In this document: piece after piece, positions 52,584-60,816 of the stretch
Layout: each line of letters begins with the position of its first letter
Numbering within the stretch: position 1 is the stretch's first letter
Assembly: GCA_016791115.1 (NCBI GenBank)
Contig: JAEUNL010000061.1
Span: 85,634 to 149,633 of the forward strand
Direction of reading: 5' to 3'
Source of the DNA: Rhodocyclaceae bacterium
GTDB taxonomy: Bacteria; Pseudomonadota; Gammaproteobacteria; Burkholderiales; Rhodocyclaceae
DNA length: 64,000 bases
The notes under the pieces: model-generated
The model's database searches: none
What the model saw: only the letters and a program-made list of their open reading frames with translations
What the model was told of the DNA's origin: nothing
Program-made: the position numbers and the translations under genes

Positions 52584-53408
52584 ATGAACAACGCATTGAC
52601 AAGGTACGGTAGCCGACTGCGCCGCCGCAAAGGTGAAGGTCTCCTGCGCTTCTTGCTCGTCCTGTCGTTCGCGGCAGGCGGATTCGCAATGCCTGCCGCC
52701 GCCGAGCAACCGCCGAAGCTCAAAGCCTGCGCCGCAGCGGTGGTCGACAAGGAATTTCTGACGGTCCACTGCCCCAAGGGAAAGCTGGTCGAACTGCTCA
52801 CTTCGATCCGCGACAAGACCGGGGTGAACTTCGACCTGCCGCCGGATCTGTTGTCGACGCCGATCTCGGTCGTGCTTGACAAATCACCGCTGCAGTTGGC
52901 GCTCGACGCCGTGCTGGCCAAGTTCAACTACACGCTGGACGGCACGGCAGTACTGAGCGGCGGCCGTGCCACCGGCACCAGCGTCATCATCTACTCGTTG
53001 CGGGAGTCGTCGTCAGAGCCGACACGTGAAGCGAAATCGGAAACGCCCCCCCCCGCGCGACGGGCGCCAGCACCTGAAGCGGCAGCCGAGGCGCCACCGC
53101 CCGCACCCGAGCCCGCCGCCGCAGGGCAACCCCAACCCGCACTCGGCGGGCTGCCCCCGGTGATGACGTCATTCCCGCCCAGCGTGCCCGAAGTCAGCGC
53201 CGAGCAGGAAGCCCGGGCGCGCGAAGCGTTCTTCGCCAACCTTCCGAAGTCCGGCGCCACGCTGCCACAGGTGAGCATGCCGGCCCAATTGCCGCCGTCG
53301 CCACCCGTGACCAACCAGACCGGCCCCGGCGACGGCCGGCGCGGTCTGCCGCTGCCGGACTTCACGCCCGGCCCGGAGACGGCGACCCCGCCGGGCATTC
53401 CGCGCTGA
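52584..53408 (+). CDS. Secreted STN-like domain protein with proline-rich tail
   Basis: This 274-residue protein has an N-terminal hydrophobic signal (LLRFLLVLSFAAGGFAMPAAA). Residues ~45-120 (LVELLTSIRDKTGVNFDLPP, SPLQLALDAVLAKFNYTLDG) form a secretin/TonB short N-terminal (STN)-like domain. The remainder is rich in Pro, Ala and Glu and probably disordered. No secretin or TonB-receptor barrel is attached, so it may serve as a periplasmic adapter. It is 43 bases after the second zinc-ribbon gene. Confidence 0.7.
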   Translation: MNNALTRYGSRLRRRKGEGLLRFLLVLSFAAGGFAMPAAAEQPPKLKACAAAVVDKEFLTVHCPKGKLVELLTSIRDKTGVNFDLPPDLLSTPISVVLDKSPLQLALDAVLAKFNYTLDGTAVLSGGRATGTSVIIYSLRESSSEPTREAKSETPPPARRAPAPEAAAEAPPPAPEPAAAGQPQPALGGLPPVMTSFPPSVPEVSAEQEARAREAFFANLPKSGATLPQVSMPAQLPPSPPVTNQTGPGDGRRGLPLPDFTPGPETATPPGIPR

Positions 53409-53584
53409 GCACGCATTTTTCGGGCCATTGCGAGAGTTCGATTGTCGCAGGCGCCTCGCGCACCGATCGCCTGAAAGCCGCATGGGCCGGTTGCCTTGAG
53501 GCACTCACCTCCAGACTCCATGTTTGGCGCGGCTCGCAATAAAGCATGCCCTGAAACGCCCTATCCACGCGGGTTTCAGACCAC

Positions 53585-54736
53585 TTATTTCTCGGAAATG
53601 GCCTGCTCCGGCTGTTCGACCCGATGCGGTTCCGACAGGTATTCGCGCGACCGCATCTCGGTAAGCCGGCTGACCGTGCGCGCGAACTCGTTTGCGTTGA
53701 CGCCAGCCGGATATAGGTCATGCGCTTCGACTTCGGCAGACAACACGAGCTTGACCCGTTGGTCGTAGAGCACGTCCACCAGCCAGGTGAAGCGGCGCGC
53801 CTCGGAGGCGCGATCGGGCCCCATCTTCGGCACCAGTGACAGGAACACGGTGTGGAAGCGGTGCGCCAGTACGAGGTAATCGTTCTGCGAACGCGGGCCG
53901 CCGCACAGCGTCGCGAAATCGAACCACACCGCACCACCCGCCTCGCGCTTCACCGCCAACATTTGGCCGAGCACCTCGATCGGATCGCTGCGCCCCGCAC
54001 CGCCGGCAAGCGCAACGAAATCCTGCTCCATGCGGTGTTCCGTCTCCATTGTGGCAGGCGTGTGATAGACCTCCACCCGCTCGAGCGTACGCAAGCGATA
54101 GTCGATACCGCCATCGACTTCGATGATGTCCAGTTTGCGCTTGAGCAGTTCGATGGTCGGCAGGAAGTTAATGCGCTGCAGCCCGTTCGGGTAAAGCCCG
54201 TCGGGCGGATAGTTCGAAGTCATGCAGAACAGCACCCCAAGATCGAACAGACGTTCGAGCAGACGGCCGAGGATCATCGCATCGGCGATGTCCGAAACAT
54301 GGAACTCGTCGAAACACAGAAGCCGCGTCTGCCGGGCGATACCCTGCGCGATGATGACCAGCGGGTCCGGCTGATCCCTGAGCGACTTCAGTTGCTCGTG
54401 AATCTCGCGCATGAACGCGTGAAAGTGCACCCGGCGTTTCCGCTTGTAGGGCACCGCGTCGTAGAAGCAATCCATGAGAAAACTCTTGCCGCGCCCCACG
54501 CCGCCCCAGAAATACACGCCGCGAGGCAGATCGGGATGCACCAGGAGCTTGCGCAGGCGCGTCCTGCGTGCAGCCTTGAAGGCGATCAGCTCGTCATAGT
54601 ACTTTTGCAGCCGCCTGGCTGCTTCGAGCTGGGCTTCGTCGGCAAGAATGCCGCGCGCCGCGAGTGCCGCTTCGAAGGCCTCGAGCATGCCGTACTGCGA
54701 TACTCCAAGCGTGCGATGTGGCAAGGAATGATCCAT
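53585..54736 (-). CDS. zapE: ZapE-like cell division ATPase (AFG1 family)
   Basis: This 383-residue AAA-type ATPase includes the P-loop GVYFWGGVGRGKSFLMDCFY, Walker B LLCFDEFHVSDIADAMIL and sensor MTSNYPPDGLYPNGLQR, all typical of ZapE/AFG1. Toward the C-terminus WLVDVLYDQRVKLVLSAEV is conserved. ZapE acts at the divisome under stress in E. coli. In Betaproteobacteria it commonly sits near the 2-oxoglutarate dehydrogenase genes. The ATG at 54736 fits the family; one 16 codons later (54688) would also be acceptable. Confidence 0.93.
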   Translation of the reverse strand: MDHSLPHRTLGVSQYGMLEAFEAALAARGILADEAQLEAARRLQKYYDELIAFKAARRTRLRKLLVHPDLPRGVYFWGGVGRGKSFLMDCFYDAVPYKRKRRVHFHAFMREIHEQLKSLRDQPDPLVIIAQGIARQTRLLCFDEFHVSDIADAMILGRLLERLFDLGVLFCMTSNYPPDGLYPNGLQRINFLPTIELLKRKLDIIEVDGGIDYRLRTLERVEVYHTPATMETEHRMEQDFVALAGGAGRSDPIEVLGQMLAVKREAGGAVWFDFATLCGGPRSQNDYLVLAHRFHTVFLSLVPKMGPDRASEARRFTWLVDVLYDQRVKLVLSAEVEAHDLYPAGVNANEFARTVSRLTEMRSREYLSEPHRVEQPEQAISEK

Positions 54737-54947
54737 CGGTCCAACGTCGAACCGCAATTCTACCGCGGTGCGGAATTCACGGCGTCTACGCAGCGCTAGC
54801 CCAACGATCAGCCGTCGCGCAACGCAGCAGTCATCCGTGCCATGCGACAGCCTTGAAACGCCTTGAAGGCAGTTGCGCACGCCACGGCGCCACTGCATAC
54901 TCTCGGCGCAATTGGCGGCGCTGCCGACCAACAAACGGCGAATTTGA

Positions 54948-56069
54948 ATGAACCCTAAAATACCGTATGAATCGGCAGCCCTGCGTAACGCCACGCGTGC
55001 ATCCGATGCCGCAAGGATTCGCGAACAGCTCGCCGATGCGGGCATTCACGCCTGGGGCTCCGATGAACTGTTGCGCTACGAGCGCAACCTGACGCGATAC
55101 TTTTCGCGCGAGTATCGCAATCTCACGGCGAACAATGCCCAACTCGACGAGTTGCGCCAGTCGTCCGCCACGCTGCCGATGGCGCAGCAGACCGAGCGAC
55201 TGATGGACGAGCACTACGACGAACCGCTCGCGCTGTTCGAACGATTCCTCGATCGACGCTATATGGCTTACACCATGGCCTGGTTCGGCGATGACGCCGG
55301 CGCCTGCCGCAACAATCCCGTTTCGCTGGAACAGGCGCAGTCGGACAAGTTCGCGCTCGCAGCAGAACGCATCGGGCTGTGCGGCAACGAACGCATTCTC
55401 AACATCGGGTGCGGATTCGGTTCGCTCGAAACCTGGCTGTTCGAGCGATATCCCGATGTGCAGGTCGTCAGCATCACGCCAAGCAAGGTTCAGGCAGCCT
55501 ACATCCGCGAATGCATGGCGGACCCCGAGCATCCGATCCGCAGTGATCGGCTCAGGGTTGTCGAAAAGACATTCGAACAGATGATGGCCGAAGAACCGGC
55601 TGCCGGACAGTTCGACCTCGTTTTCTCGTTCGGCATGTTCGAGCATGTCGCCAATCTCGATGCGGCACTGAGCGACATCCACGATTGCCTGCGTCCGGGC
55701 GGGCGCTGCTTCATCGACCTGATCGTGTCGAAGCCCGTGTTTCTGCAGCACATGGACGCCGATCGCACGCTGATCGGACGCTACTTTCCTGGCGGACGGG
55801 TGTGGCCCTACGATGCCCTTCCGCTTGCGGCCGGAAAACTCGAGGTGACCGGGCGCTGGTTCCTGAACGGCACGAACTACTGGCTCACGCTGGACCACTG
55901 GCATCGCAATTTCTGGGAGAACATCGAGGCACTCCACCCCGCGGTGCTCGACGCGCCCGCGGTCAAGCACTGGAACGACTACTTCGTGCTCTGCAAGGCA
56001 GTACTGTTCGGGCCGCTCGACGGCGATACCTATGGCGACGGCTACTACGTCTTCCGGCGGCGCGACTGA
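54948..56069 (+). CDS. SAM-dependent methyltransferase, cyclopropane-fatty-acid synthase-like
   Basis: This 373-residue protein has a C-terminal half similar to CFA synthase: the region LMDEHYDEPLALFERF, MAYTMAWFGDDAG (substrate pocket side), then SAM motif I ILNIGCGFGSLETWLFERYP, VSITPSKVQAAYIRE and DLVFSFGMFEHVANLD. CFA synthases methylate unsaturated fatty acyl chains in membranes. Its neighbour genes encode an acyl carrier protein and a ketosynthase, so it may modify an ACP- or lipid-bound acyl chain. It is divergent from zapE. Confidence 0.85.
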   Translation: MNPKIPYESAALRNATRASDAARIREQLADAGIHAWGSDELLRYERNLTRYFSREYRNLTANNAQLDELRQSSATLPMAQQTERLMDEHYDEPLALFERFLDRRYMAYTMAWFGDDAGACRNNPVSLEQAQSDKFALAAERIGLCGNERILNIGCGFGSLETWLFERYPDVQVVSITPSKVQAAYIRECMADPEHPIRSDRLRVVEKTFEQMMAEEPAAGQFDLVFSFGMFEHVANLDAALSDIHDCLRPGGRCFIDLIVSKPVFLQHMDADRTLIGRYFPGGRVWPYDALPLAAGKLEVTGRWFLNGTNYWLTLDHWHRNFWENIEALHPAVLDAPAVKHWNDYFVLCKAVLFGPLDGDTYGDGYYVFRRRD

Positions 56070-56179
56070 GCGGGCATCCGGACCATGTCGCGCATGCCCT
56101 TGAACCAATCGCGTGCGACTGCATGCGCCCGGCGCCGGGTTTTCCGACTTTCAATTCCATTCAACCACACGGCAACGCA

Positions 56180-56425
56180 ATGACCACTGAGACCACCGTC
56201 ATCGAACTGATCGCCCGCGAAGCGAAACGCCCGCCAGAGGAAATCAACGCAGACACCAGTCTCGATGCCATTGGCATCGATTCGCTCAAGGCGATCGTCA
56301 TCCTCGCCGAACTCGAGGACGCGTTCGGTATCGAGGTTCCGAACGAGATGGTCGCGTCCATCAAGAAGGTCGGCGACATCGTCGGCAAAATCGACGAACT
56401 GCGTCTGAAGAAGGGCCCTGCATGA
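56180..56425 (+). CDS. Acyl carrier protein
   Basis: This 81-residue acidic four-helix carrier has the phosphopantetheine attachment Ser in LDAIGIDSLKAIVILAELED. It is an additional ACP, not the housekeeping one (that is normally with fabG/fabF; DSL is here DSLK). It overlaps the ketosynthase gene in an ATGA junction, so the two are coupled. It probably carries the substrate for the ketosynthase and perhaps the methyltransferase upstream. Confidence 0.92.
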   Translation: MTTETTVIELIAREAKRPPEEINADTSLDAIGIDSLKAIVILAELEDAFGIEVPNEMVASIKKVGDIVGKIDELRLKKGPA

Positions 56426-57630
56426 CGCGTCGCGTCGTGGTGACCGGCGTCGGAACCATTTCTGCGCTTGGCCACACCACCGCAGCGTTCCGCGATGCGC
56501 TTGCGGCCGGCCGGTCGGGCATCGGCCCCCTCGGCGCCGATGCGCACGGAACGCGCATTGGCGTCGGCGCCGTGGTGCGCGACTTCGATCCGGCGCAGCA
56601 TTTCAGCGATGACGACCTGCCCCTGCTCGACCGGTTTTCGCAGTTCGCCGTTGTTGCGGGACGCGAAGCGCTGAAGAGCGCCGGCCTCGAGCCACGAAGC
56701 GAGGCGATGCTGCACGCTGCCGCCATCATCGGCACGGGTTGTGGCGGCAAGCAGACGGACGAGGAGACCTACGCACGCCTGTACAAGGAACAGAAGGAGC
56801 GCGCACACGCACTGACGATCCCGAAGGGCATGCCGAGCGCCGCTGCCAGCATGGTCAGCATGCACCTCGGCATCAAGGGGCCGGTGTTTTCCGTCACCAG
56901 TGCCTGTGCGTCAGGAGCACACGCCGCCGCACAGGGCATGCTGCTGATTCAGTCGGGGTTGGTCGACGTGGCGCTGGTCGGTGGCACGGATGCGCCGTTC
57001 ACCCACGGCTTGCTCCGCGCGTGGGAAGCATTGCGCGTCGTTTCGAACGACACCTGCCGCCCATTCTGCAAGGACCGCAGCGGCATGGTGCTCGGCGAGG
57101 GGGCCGGAATGCTGGTGCTGGAATCCGCGGATCATGCGCTTGCGCGCAAGGCGCGGCCGCTGGCCGAACTGGCCGGATGCGGCATGTCGTCGGACGCCGG
57201 GCACATCACCCGCCCCAGCGTGGAAGGCATCGCGCGCGCGATCGCCAAGGCGCTCGCCCACGCCGGCATCGAGCTGGGCAACGTGGATTACGTGAATGCG
57301 CACGGCACGGGAACGCCGGCCAACGACCCAGCCGAGACGGCGGCACTGCACCAGGTATTCGGGGAACACGCCTCGCGCCTGGCGGTGTCTTCGACGAAAT
57401 CGATGCATGGCCACGCCCTCGGCGCTTCGAGTGCTCTGGAACTGGTCGCCACGGTGCTTGCGATCCGAGATGGCGTCATCCCGCCGACGGCGAATTTCAC
57501 CGAGGCCGACTCCGAGTGCGACCTTGACTACGTGCCGAATTCGGCGCGCAGGCGCGATGTCGGTATCGCGCTATCGAATTCCTTTGCATTCGGCGGACTG
57601 AACGTCGTTCTCGCCGTCCGGTCTGTTTGA
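56422..57630 (+). CDS. Beta-ketoacyl-ACP synthase II-type ketosynthase
   Basis: This 402-residue condensing enzyme carries the Cys-His-His triad: SVTSACASGAHAAAQG (Cys), NAHGTGTPANDPAETAAL (His) and KSMHGHALGASSALEL (His, after Lys). SNSFAFGGLNVVLA closes the fold. It elongates an acyl chain on the adjacent ACP. A FabF- or NodE-like role in making a special fatty acid is likely; the product is unknown. Confidence 0.92.
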   Translation: MTRRVVVTGVGTISALGHTTAAFRDALAAGRSGIGPLGADAHGTRIGVGAVVRDFDPAQHFSDDDLPLLDRFSQFAVVAGREALKSAGLEPRSEAMLHAAAIIGTGCGGKQTDEETYARLYKEQKERAHALTIPKGMPSAAASMVSMHLGIKGPVFSVTSACASGAHAAAQGMLLIQSGLVDVALVGGTDAPFTHGLLRAWEALRVVSNDTCRPFCKDRSGMVLGEGAGMLVLESADHALARKARPLAELAGCGMSSDAGHITRPSVEGIARAIAKALAHAGIELGNVDYVNAHGTGTPANDPAETAALHQVFGEHASRLAVSSTKSMHGHALGASSALELVATVLAIRDGVIPPTANFTEADSECDLDYVPNSARRRDVGIALSNSFAFGGLNVVLAVRSV

Positions 57631-57651
57631 CCCCGGCAGCCGCGCGTAACG

Positions 57652-57849
57652 TCAGGCGTAGGTGTCGACCGAATTCCCGAGATTCGGCGGATTGTTGGCC
57701 GGCGGCACTGCCGGCAGGGCTTCGATCATCGCTTCCGCCGACTGCTCGGTGATCTCGATGGCCTTGCGCAGTACACGAAGATCGACCTGCTCCGCGAGTT
57801 GCTCGCGCGCCAACGCCCCGCCGGACGAGGTTACCGACCCGATGTCCAT
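57652..57849 (-). CDS. YjfB-like small protein (putative motility protein family)
   Basis: This 65-residue protein matches the YjfB family: MDIGSVTSSGGALAREQLAE at the N-terminus, VLRKAIEITEQSAEAMIEAL in the middle and PPNLGNSVDTYA at the end, the most conserved element. Function is unknown; members often accompany flagellar genes, but no flagellar gene is in this window. The ATG at 57849 is chosen; in-frame sequence further upstream crosses a terminator. Confidence 0.8.
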   Translation of the reverse strand: MDIGSVTSSGGALAREQLAEQVDLRVLRKAIEITEQSAEAMIEALPAVPPANNPPNLGNSVDTYA

Positions 57850-57921
57850 GTTGCCATCCCCACCAAACCGTAACGGGTGATTCAACGGCCCCGCCAACAA
57901 GAGCTTTAGGGTGCCGTCAAA

Positions 57922-57948
57922 GAAAAAAGGCGGGATATCCCGCCTTCT
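57922..57948 (-). terminator. Rho-independent terminator after lpdA
   Basis: On the minus strand GAAGGCGGGATATCCCGCC is followed by a run of T. The 9-bp GC-rich stem is located ~25 bases after the lpdA stop codon and ends the odhB-lpdA transcript. Confidence 0.9.
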
Positions 57949-57972
57949 TGCTTTTTCCGACCTGACTTGCAA

Positions 57973-59412
57973 TCAGAAATGCAGGGGCCGCTTGTCGACC
58001 GCGAGCGCCGCTTCGTGCATCGCTTCAGACAAGGTCGGGTGAGCGTGGCAGATGCGGGCAATGTCTTCCGACGACGCACCGAACTCCATCGCGACCACTG
58101 CCTCGGCAATCAGCTCGGAGGCATTGGTGCCGATCACATGCACGCCCAGAATGCGATCGGTCGTCGCACAGGCCAGCATCTTCACGAATCCGGTGGTATC
58201 GCCCTGCCCGAGCGCACGTCCGTTTGCCGCAAACGGGATCTGACCCGCGCGGTAAGCCACGTTCTCTGCCTTGAGCTGCTGCTCGGTCTTGCCGACCCAC
58301 GCGATCTCCGGGTGCGTATACATCACCCAGGGCACCGTATCGTGATTGACATGGCCGGCCTGGCCGGCAATCCGCTCCGCGACCATGACGCCTTCTTCCA
58401 TGCCCTTGTGCGCCAGCATCGGCCCGGGTACGACATCGCCGACCGCCCAGACATTGGCCAGATTGGTTTGGCAATAATCGTTCACCTCGACACGGCCGCG
58501 GTCATCGAGCTTGAGACCGATCGCGCCGGCATTGAGTCCGTCGGTATTGGGCACGCGACCGACCGAGACGATCAGCTTGTCGCACTCGAGCACGCCTGCG
58601 CCGTTGTCGGACTCGAATGGCACGCTGATACCCCCCTTGCCGTGCGTTACCTTACCGATCTTCGCGCCAAGATGGATCTTCAGGCCCTGTTTGGCGGTGA
58701 AAACCTTCCAGGCTTCCTTCGCAATCGCCGCATCCGCAGCGGCAAGGAAATCGGGCAGCGCTTCGAGGATGGTGACTTCCGCACCGAGTCGCTTCCACAC
58801 GCTGCCGAGTTCAAGGCCGATCACGCCGGCGCCGATGACGCCGAGGCGCTTGGGCACCGCGTCGAACGAGAGTGCCCCGACGTTGTCGCACACCAGCTTG
58901 TTGTCGACCTCGATGCCGGGCAGCTGACGCGGCTTCGACCCGGTGGCGATGATCACGTGCTTCGCATCGATCTGCTGCTTGCCGTCCTTGCCCGCGACTT
59001 CGATCTGCCACATGTCGTTCTCGCGGCTGCCGACAAAGCTGCCATGGCCGGCCAGCAAGGTCACCTTGTTCTTCTTGAACAGGCCGCGAATGCCGCTGGT
59101 GAGCTGGGTGACGATGTTTTCCTTGCGCCGGACCATCGACGGCACATCCATGTTCACGCCATCGACCTTGATGCCATGCATCAGGAAGTGGTGGCTGGCC
59201 ATGTCGTAGTATTCGGACGACTGCAGCAGCGCCTTGGACGGAATGCAGCCCACGTTGAGGCAGGTTCCGCCTAGGCGGACCTCGCCCTTGGGATCGTCGT
59301 ACGAGGCCGACTCGATGCAGGCAGCCGAATAGCCGAGTTGCGCGGCACGGATCGCCGCCACGTAGCCGCCGGGACCGGCGCCGATCACCACCACGTCGAA
59401 TTGTTGAGCCAT
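57973..59412 (-). CDS. lpdA: Dihydrolipoyl dehydrogenase (E3)
   Basis: This 479-residue flavoprotein starts [20 protein letters not shown] (FAD), followed by [16 protein letters not shown], the redox-active Cys pair. The NAD site is [20 protein letters not shown], and [20 protein letters not shown] (FAD) and the C-terminal catalytic [15 protein letters not shown] (His-Glu) are intact. It reoxidises the lipoyl group of OdhB in the 2-oxoglutarate dehydrogenase complex. It lies 97 bases after odhB; a CACCGCC/GGCGGTG hairpin (59477-59499) is found between. Confidence 0.97.
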   Translation of the reverse strand: MAQQFDVVVIGAGPGGYVAAIRAAQLGYSAACIESASYDDPKGEVRLGGTCLNVGCIPSKALLQSSEYYDMASHHFLMHGIKVDGVNMDVPSMVRRKENIVTQLTSGIRGLFKKNKVTLLAGHGSFVGSRENDMWQIEVAGKDGKQQIDAKHVIIATGSKPRQLPGIEVDNKLVCDNVGALSFDAVPKRLGVIGAGVIGLELGSVWKRLGAEVTILEALPDFLAAADAAIAKEAWKVFTAKQGLKIHLGAKIGKVTHGKGGISVPFESDNGAGVLECDKLIVSVGRVPNTDGLNAGAIGLKLDDRGRVEVNDYCQTNLANVWAVGDVVPGPMLAHKGMEEGVMVAERIAGQAGHVNHDTVPWVMYTHPEIAWVGKTEQQLKAENVAYRAGQIPFAANGRALGQGDTTGFVKMLACATTDRILGVHVIGTNASELIAEAVVAMEFGASSEDIARICHAHPTLSEAMHEAALAVDKRPLHF

Positions 59413-59509
59413 TGTTGTGTTTCCCCCCGAAATGCCCGCCTCGCCTTATGGGCGACCTGGCGGGATGCAGAACCGACACCGCCCGCCATGCAGGCGGTGC
59501 CGCAGTCGA

Positions 59510-60754
59510 TCAAACCTCGAACAGCAGGCGCGCCGGATCCTCGAGCGCCTCCTTCATCGTCACCAGACCGAGCACGGCTTCGCGCCCGTCGATGATGCGG
59601 TGGTCGTAGGACATCGCAAGATAATTGATCGGACGGATGACGACCTGACCGTTCTCTGCAACCGGACGATCCTTGGTCGCGTGGATGCCGAGGATCGCGG
59701 ACTGCGGCGGGTTGATGATCGGCGTCGACAGCATCGACCCGAACACGCCACCGTTGGAGATCGAGAAGGTGCCACCGGTCAACTCTTCGATGGACAACTT
59801 GCCGTCCTTGGCCTTGGTGCCGAACTCTGCGATCTTCTTTTCGATGCCGGCAAAGCTCATCTGGTCGGCATTGCGCAGGATCGGCACAACCAGACCACGC
59901 GGGCTGCCCACGGCAATGCCGATGTCGAAATAACCGTGGTAAAGAATGTCGTTGCCATCGACCGACGCGTTCAGGACAGGGAATTTCTTCAACGCGGCCA
60001 CTGCAGCCTTGACGAAGAAGCTCATGAAGCCGAGCTTGACGCCGTGCTCCTTCTCGAACTTGTCCTGATACTTTTTGCGCAGTTCCATCAACGGGCCCAT
60101 GTTGACCTCGTTGAACGTCGTCAGGATGGCGTTCTGCGCCTGCGACTGCAGCAGGCGTTCCGCCACGCGCGCGCGCAGGCGCGACATCGGCACGCGCTGT
60201 TCCGGGCGATCGGCCAATACCGCATCGACATTCACCGGCGCCGGAGGTTGCGGCAATGCGGTGGCTGAAACAGGAGCCGGCGCAGCGGGTCGAGCGGGTG
60301 CCGGCATGCTCGGCGCCGGCGCGGAAACGCCGAGGGCGTCAGACTTGGTGACACGGCCACCGCGACCGCTTCCTTCGACCGCAGCGGCGTCGACGCCCTT
60401 CTCCTCGAGAATCTTGCGCGCAGCGGGCATCGCCACACCAGCGGCGGAAGCAGCCGCAGGAGCCGATGACGCAGCAGCAGCCGCAACAGGCGCAGCCGCA
60501 ACCACACCGGCCTTGGCTTCGGTGTCGATAGTGGCAATGACCTCGCCGCTTGTCACCTGTTCACCATTGCCCTTGACGATCTTCACCAGCACGCCGGCGC
60601 TCGGCGCCGGCAACTCCAGCACGACCTTGTCGGTTTCGATGTCGATCAGGTTCTCGTCACGGGCGACGGCCTCGCCCTCCTTCTTGTGCCAGCTGACCAG
60701 CGTGGCTTCGGCCACGGACTCGGACAACTGCGGCACCTTCACCTCGATTAGCAT
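59510..60754 (-). CDS. odhB: Dihydrolipoyllysine-residue succinyltransferase (E2)
   Basis: The 414-residue protein has an N-terminal lipoyl domain ([20 protein letters not shown], lipoyl Lys in [11 protein letters not shown]), an Ala/Pro-rich linker, a peripheral subunit-binding domain ([20 protein letters not shown]) and the catalytic domain with [19 protein letters not shown] (His-xxx-Asp-Gly). It transfers the succinyl group to CoA. The ATG at 60754 is the family start. It follows sucA by 62 bases and precedes lpdA. Confidence 0.97.
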   Translation of the reverse strand: MLIEVKVPQLSESVAEATLVSWHKKEGEAVARDENLIDIETDKVVLELPAPSAGVLVKIVKGNGEQVTSGEVIATIDTEAKAGVVAAAPVAAAAASSAPAAASAAGVAMPAARKILEEKGVDAAAVEGSGRGGRVTKSDALGVSAPAPSMPAPARPAAPAPVSATALPQPPAPVNVDAVLADRPEQRVPMSRLRARVAERLLQSQAQNAILTTFNEVNMGPLMELRKKYQDKFEKEHGVKLGFMSFFVKAAVAALKKFPVLNASVDGNDILYHGYFDIGIAVGSPRGLVVPILRNADQMSFAGIEKKIAEFGTKAKDGKLSIEELTGGTFSISNGGVFGSMLSTPIINPPQSAILGIHATKDRPVAENGQVVIRPINYLAMSYDHRIIDGREAVLGLVTMKEALEDPARLLFEV

Positions 60755-60816
60755 GATTGCTCCCTCGGTTCTTCTGTCTTCGATTTGATCAGAGTGAATG
60801 ACTGTGCAGACCGCGC

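Noticed and set aside
57967..59274. Open frame of 435 codons opposite lpdA
   Set aside because: It is antisense to lpdA; the protein has no plausible domain.
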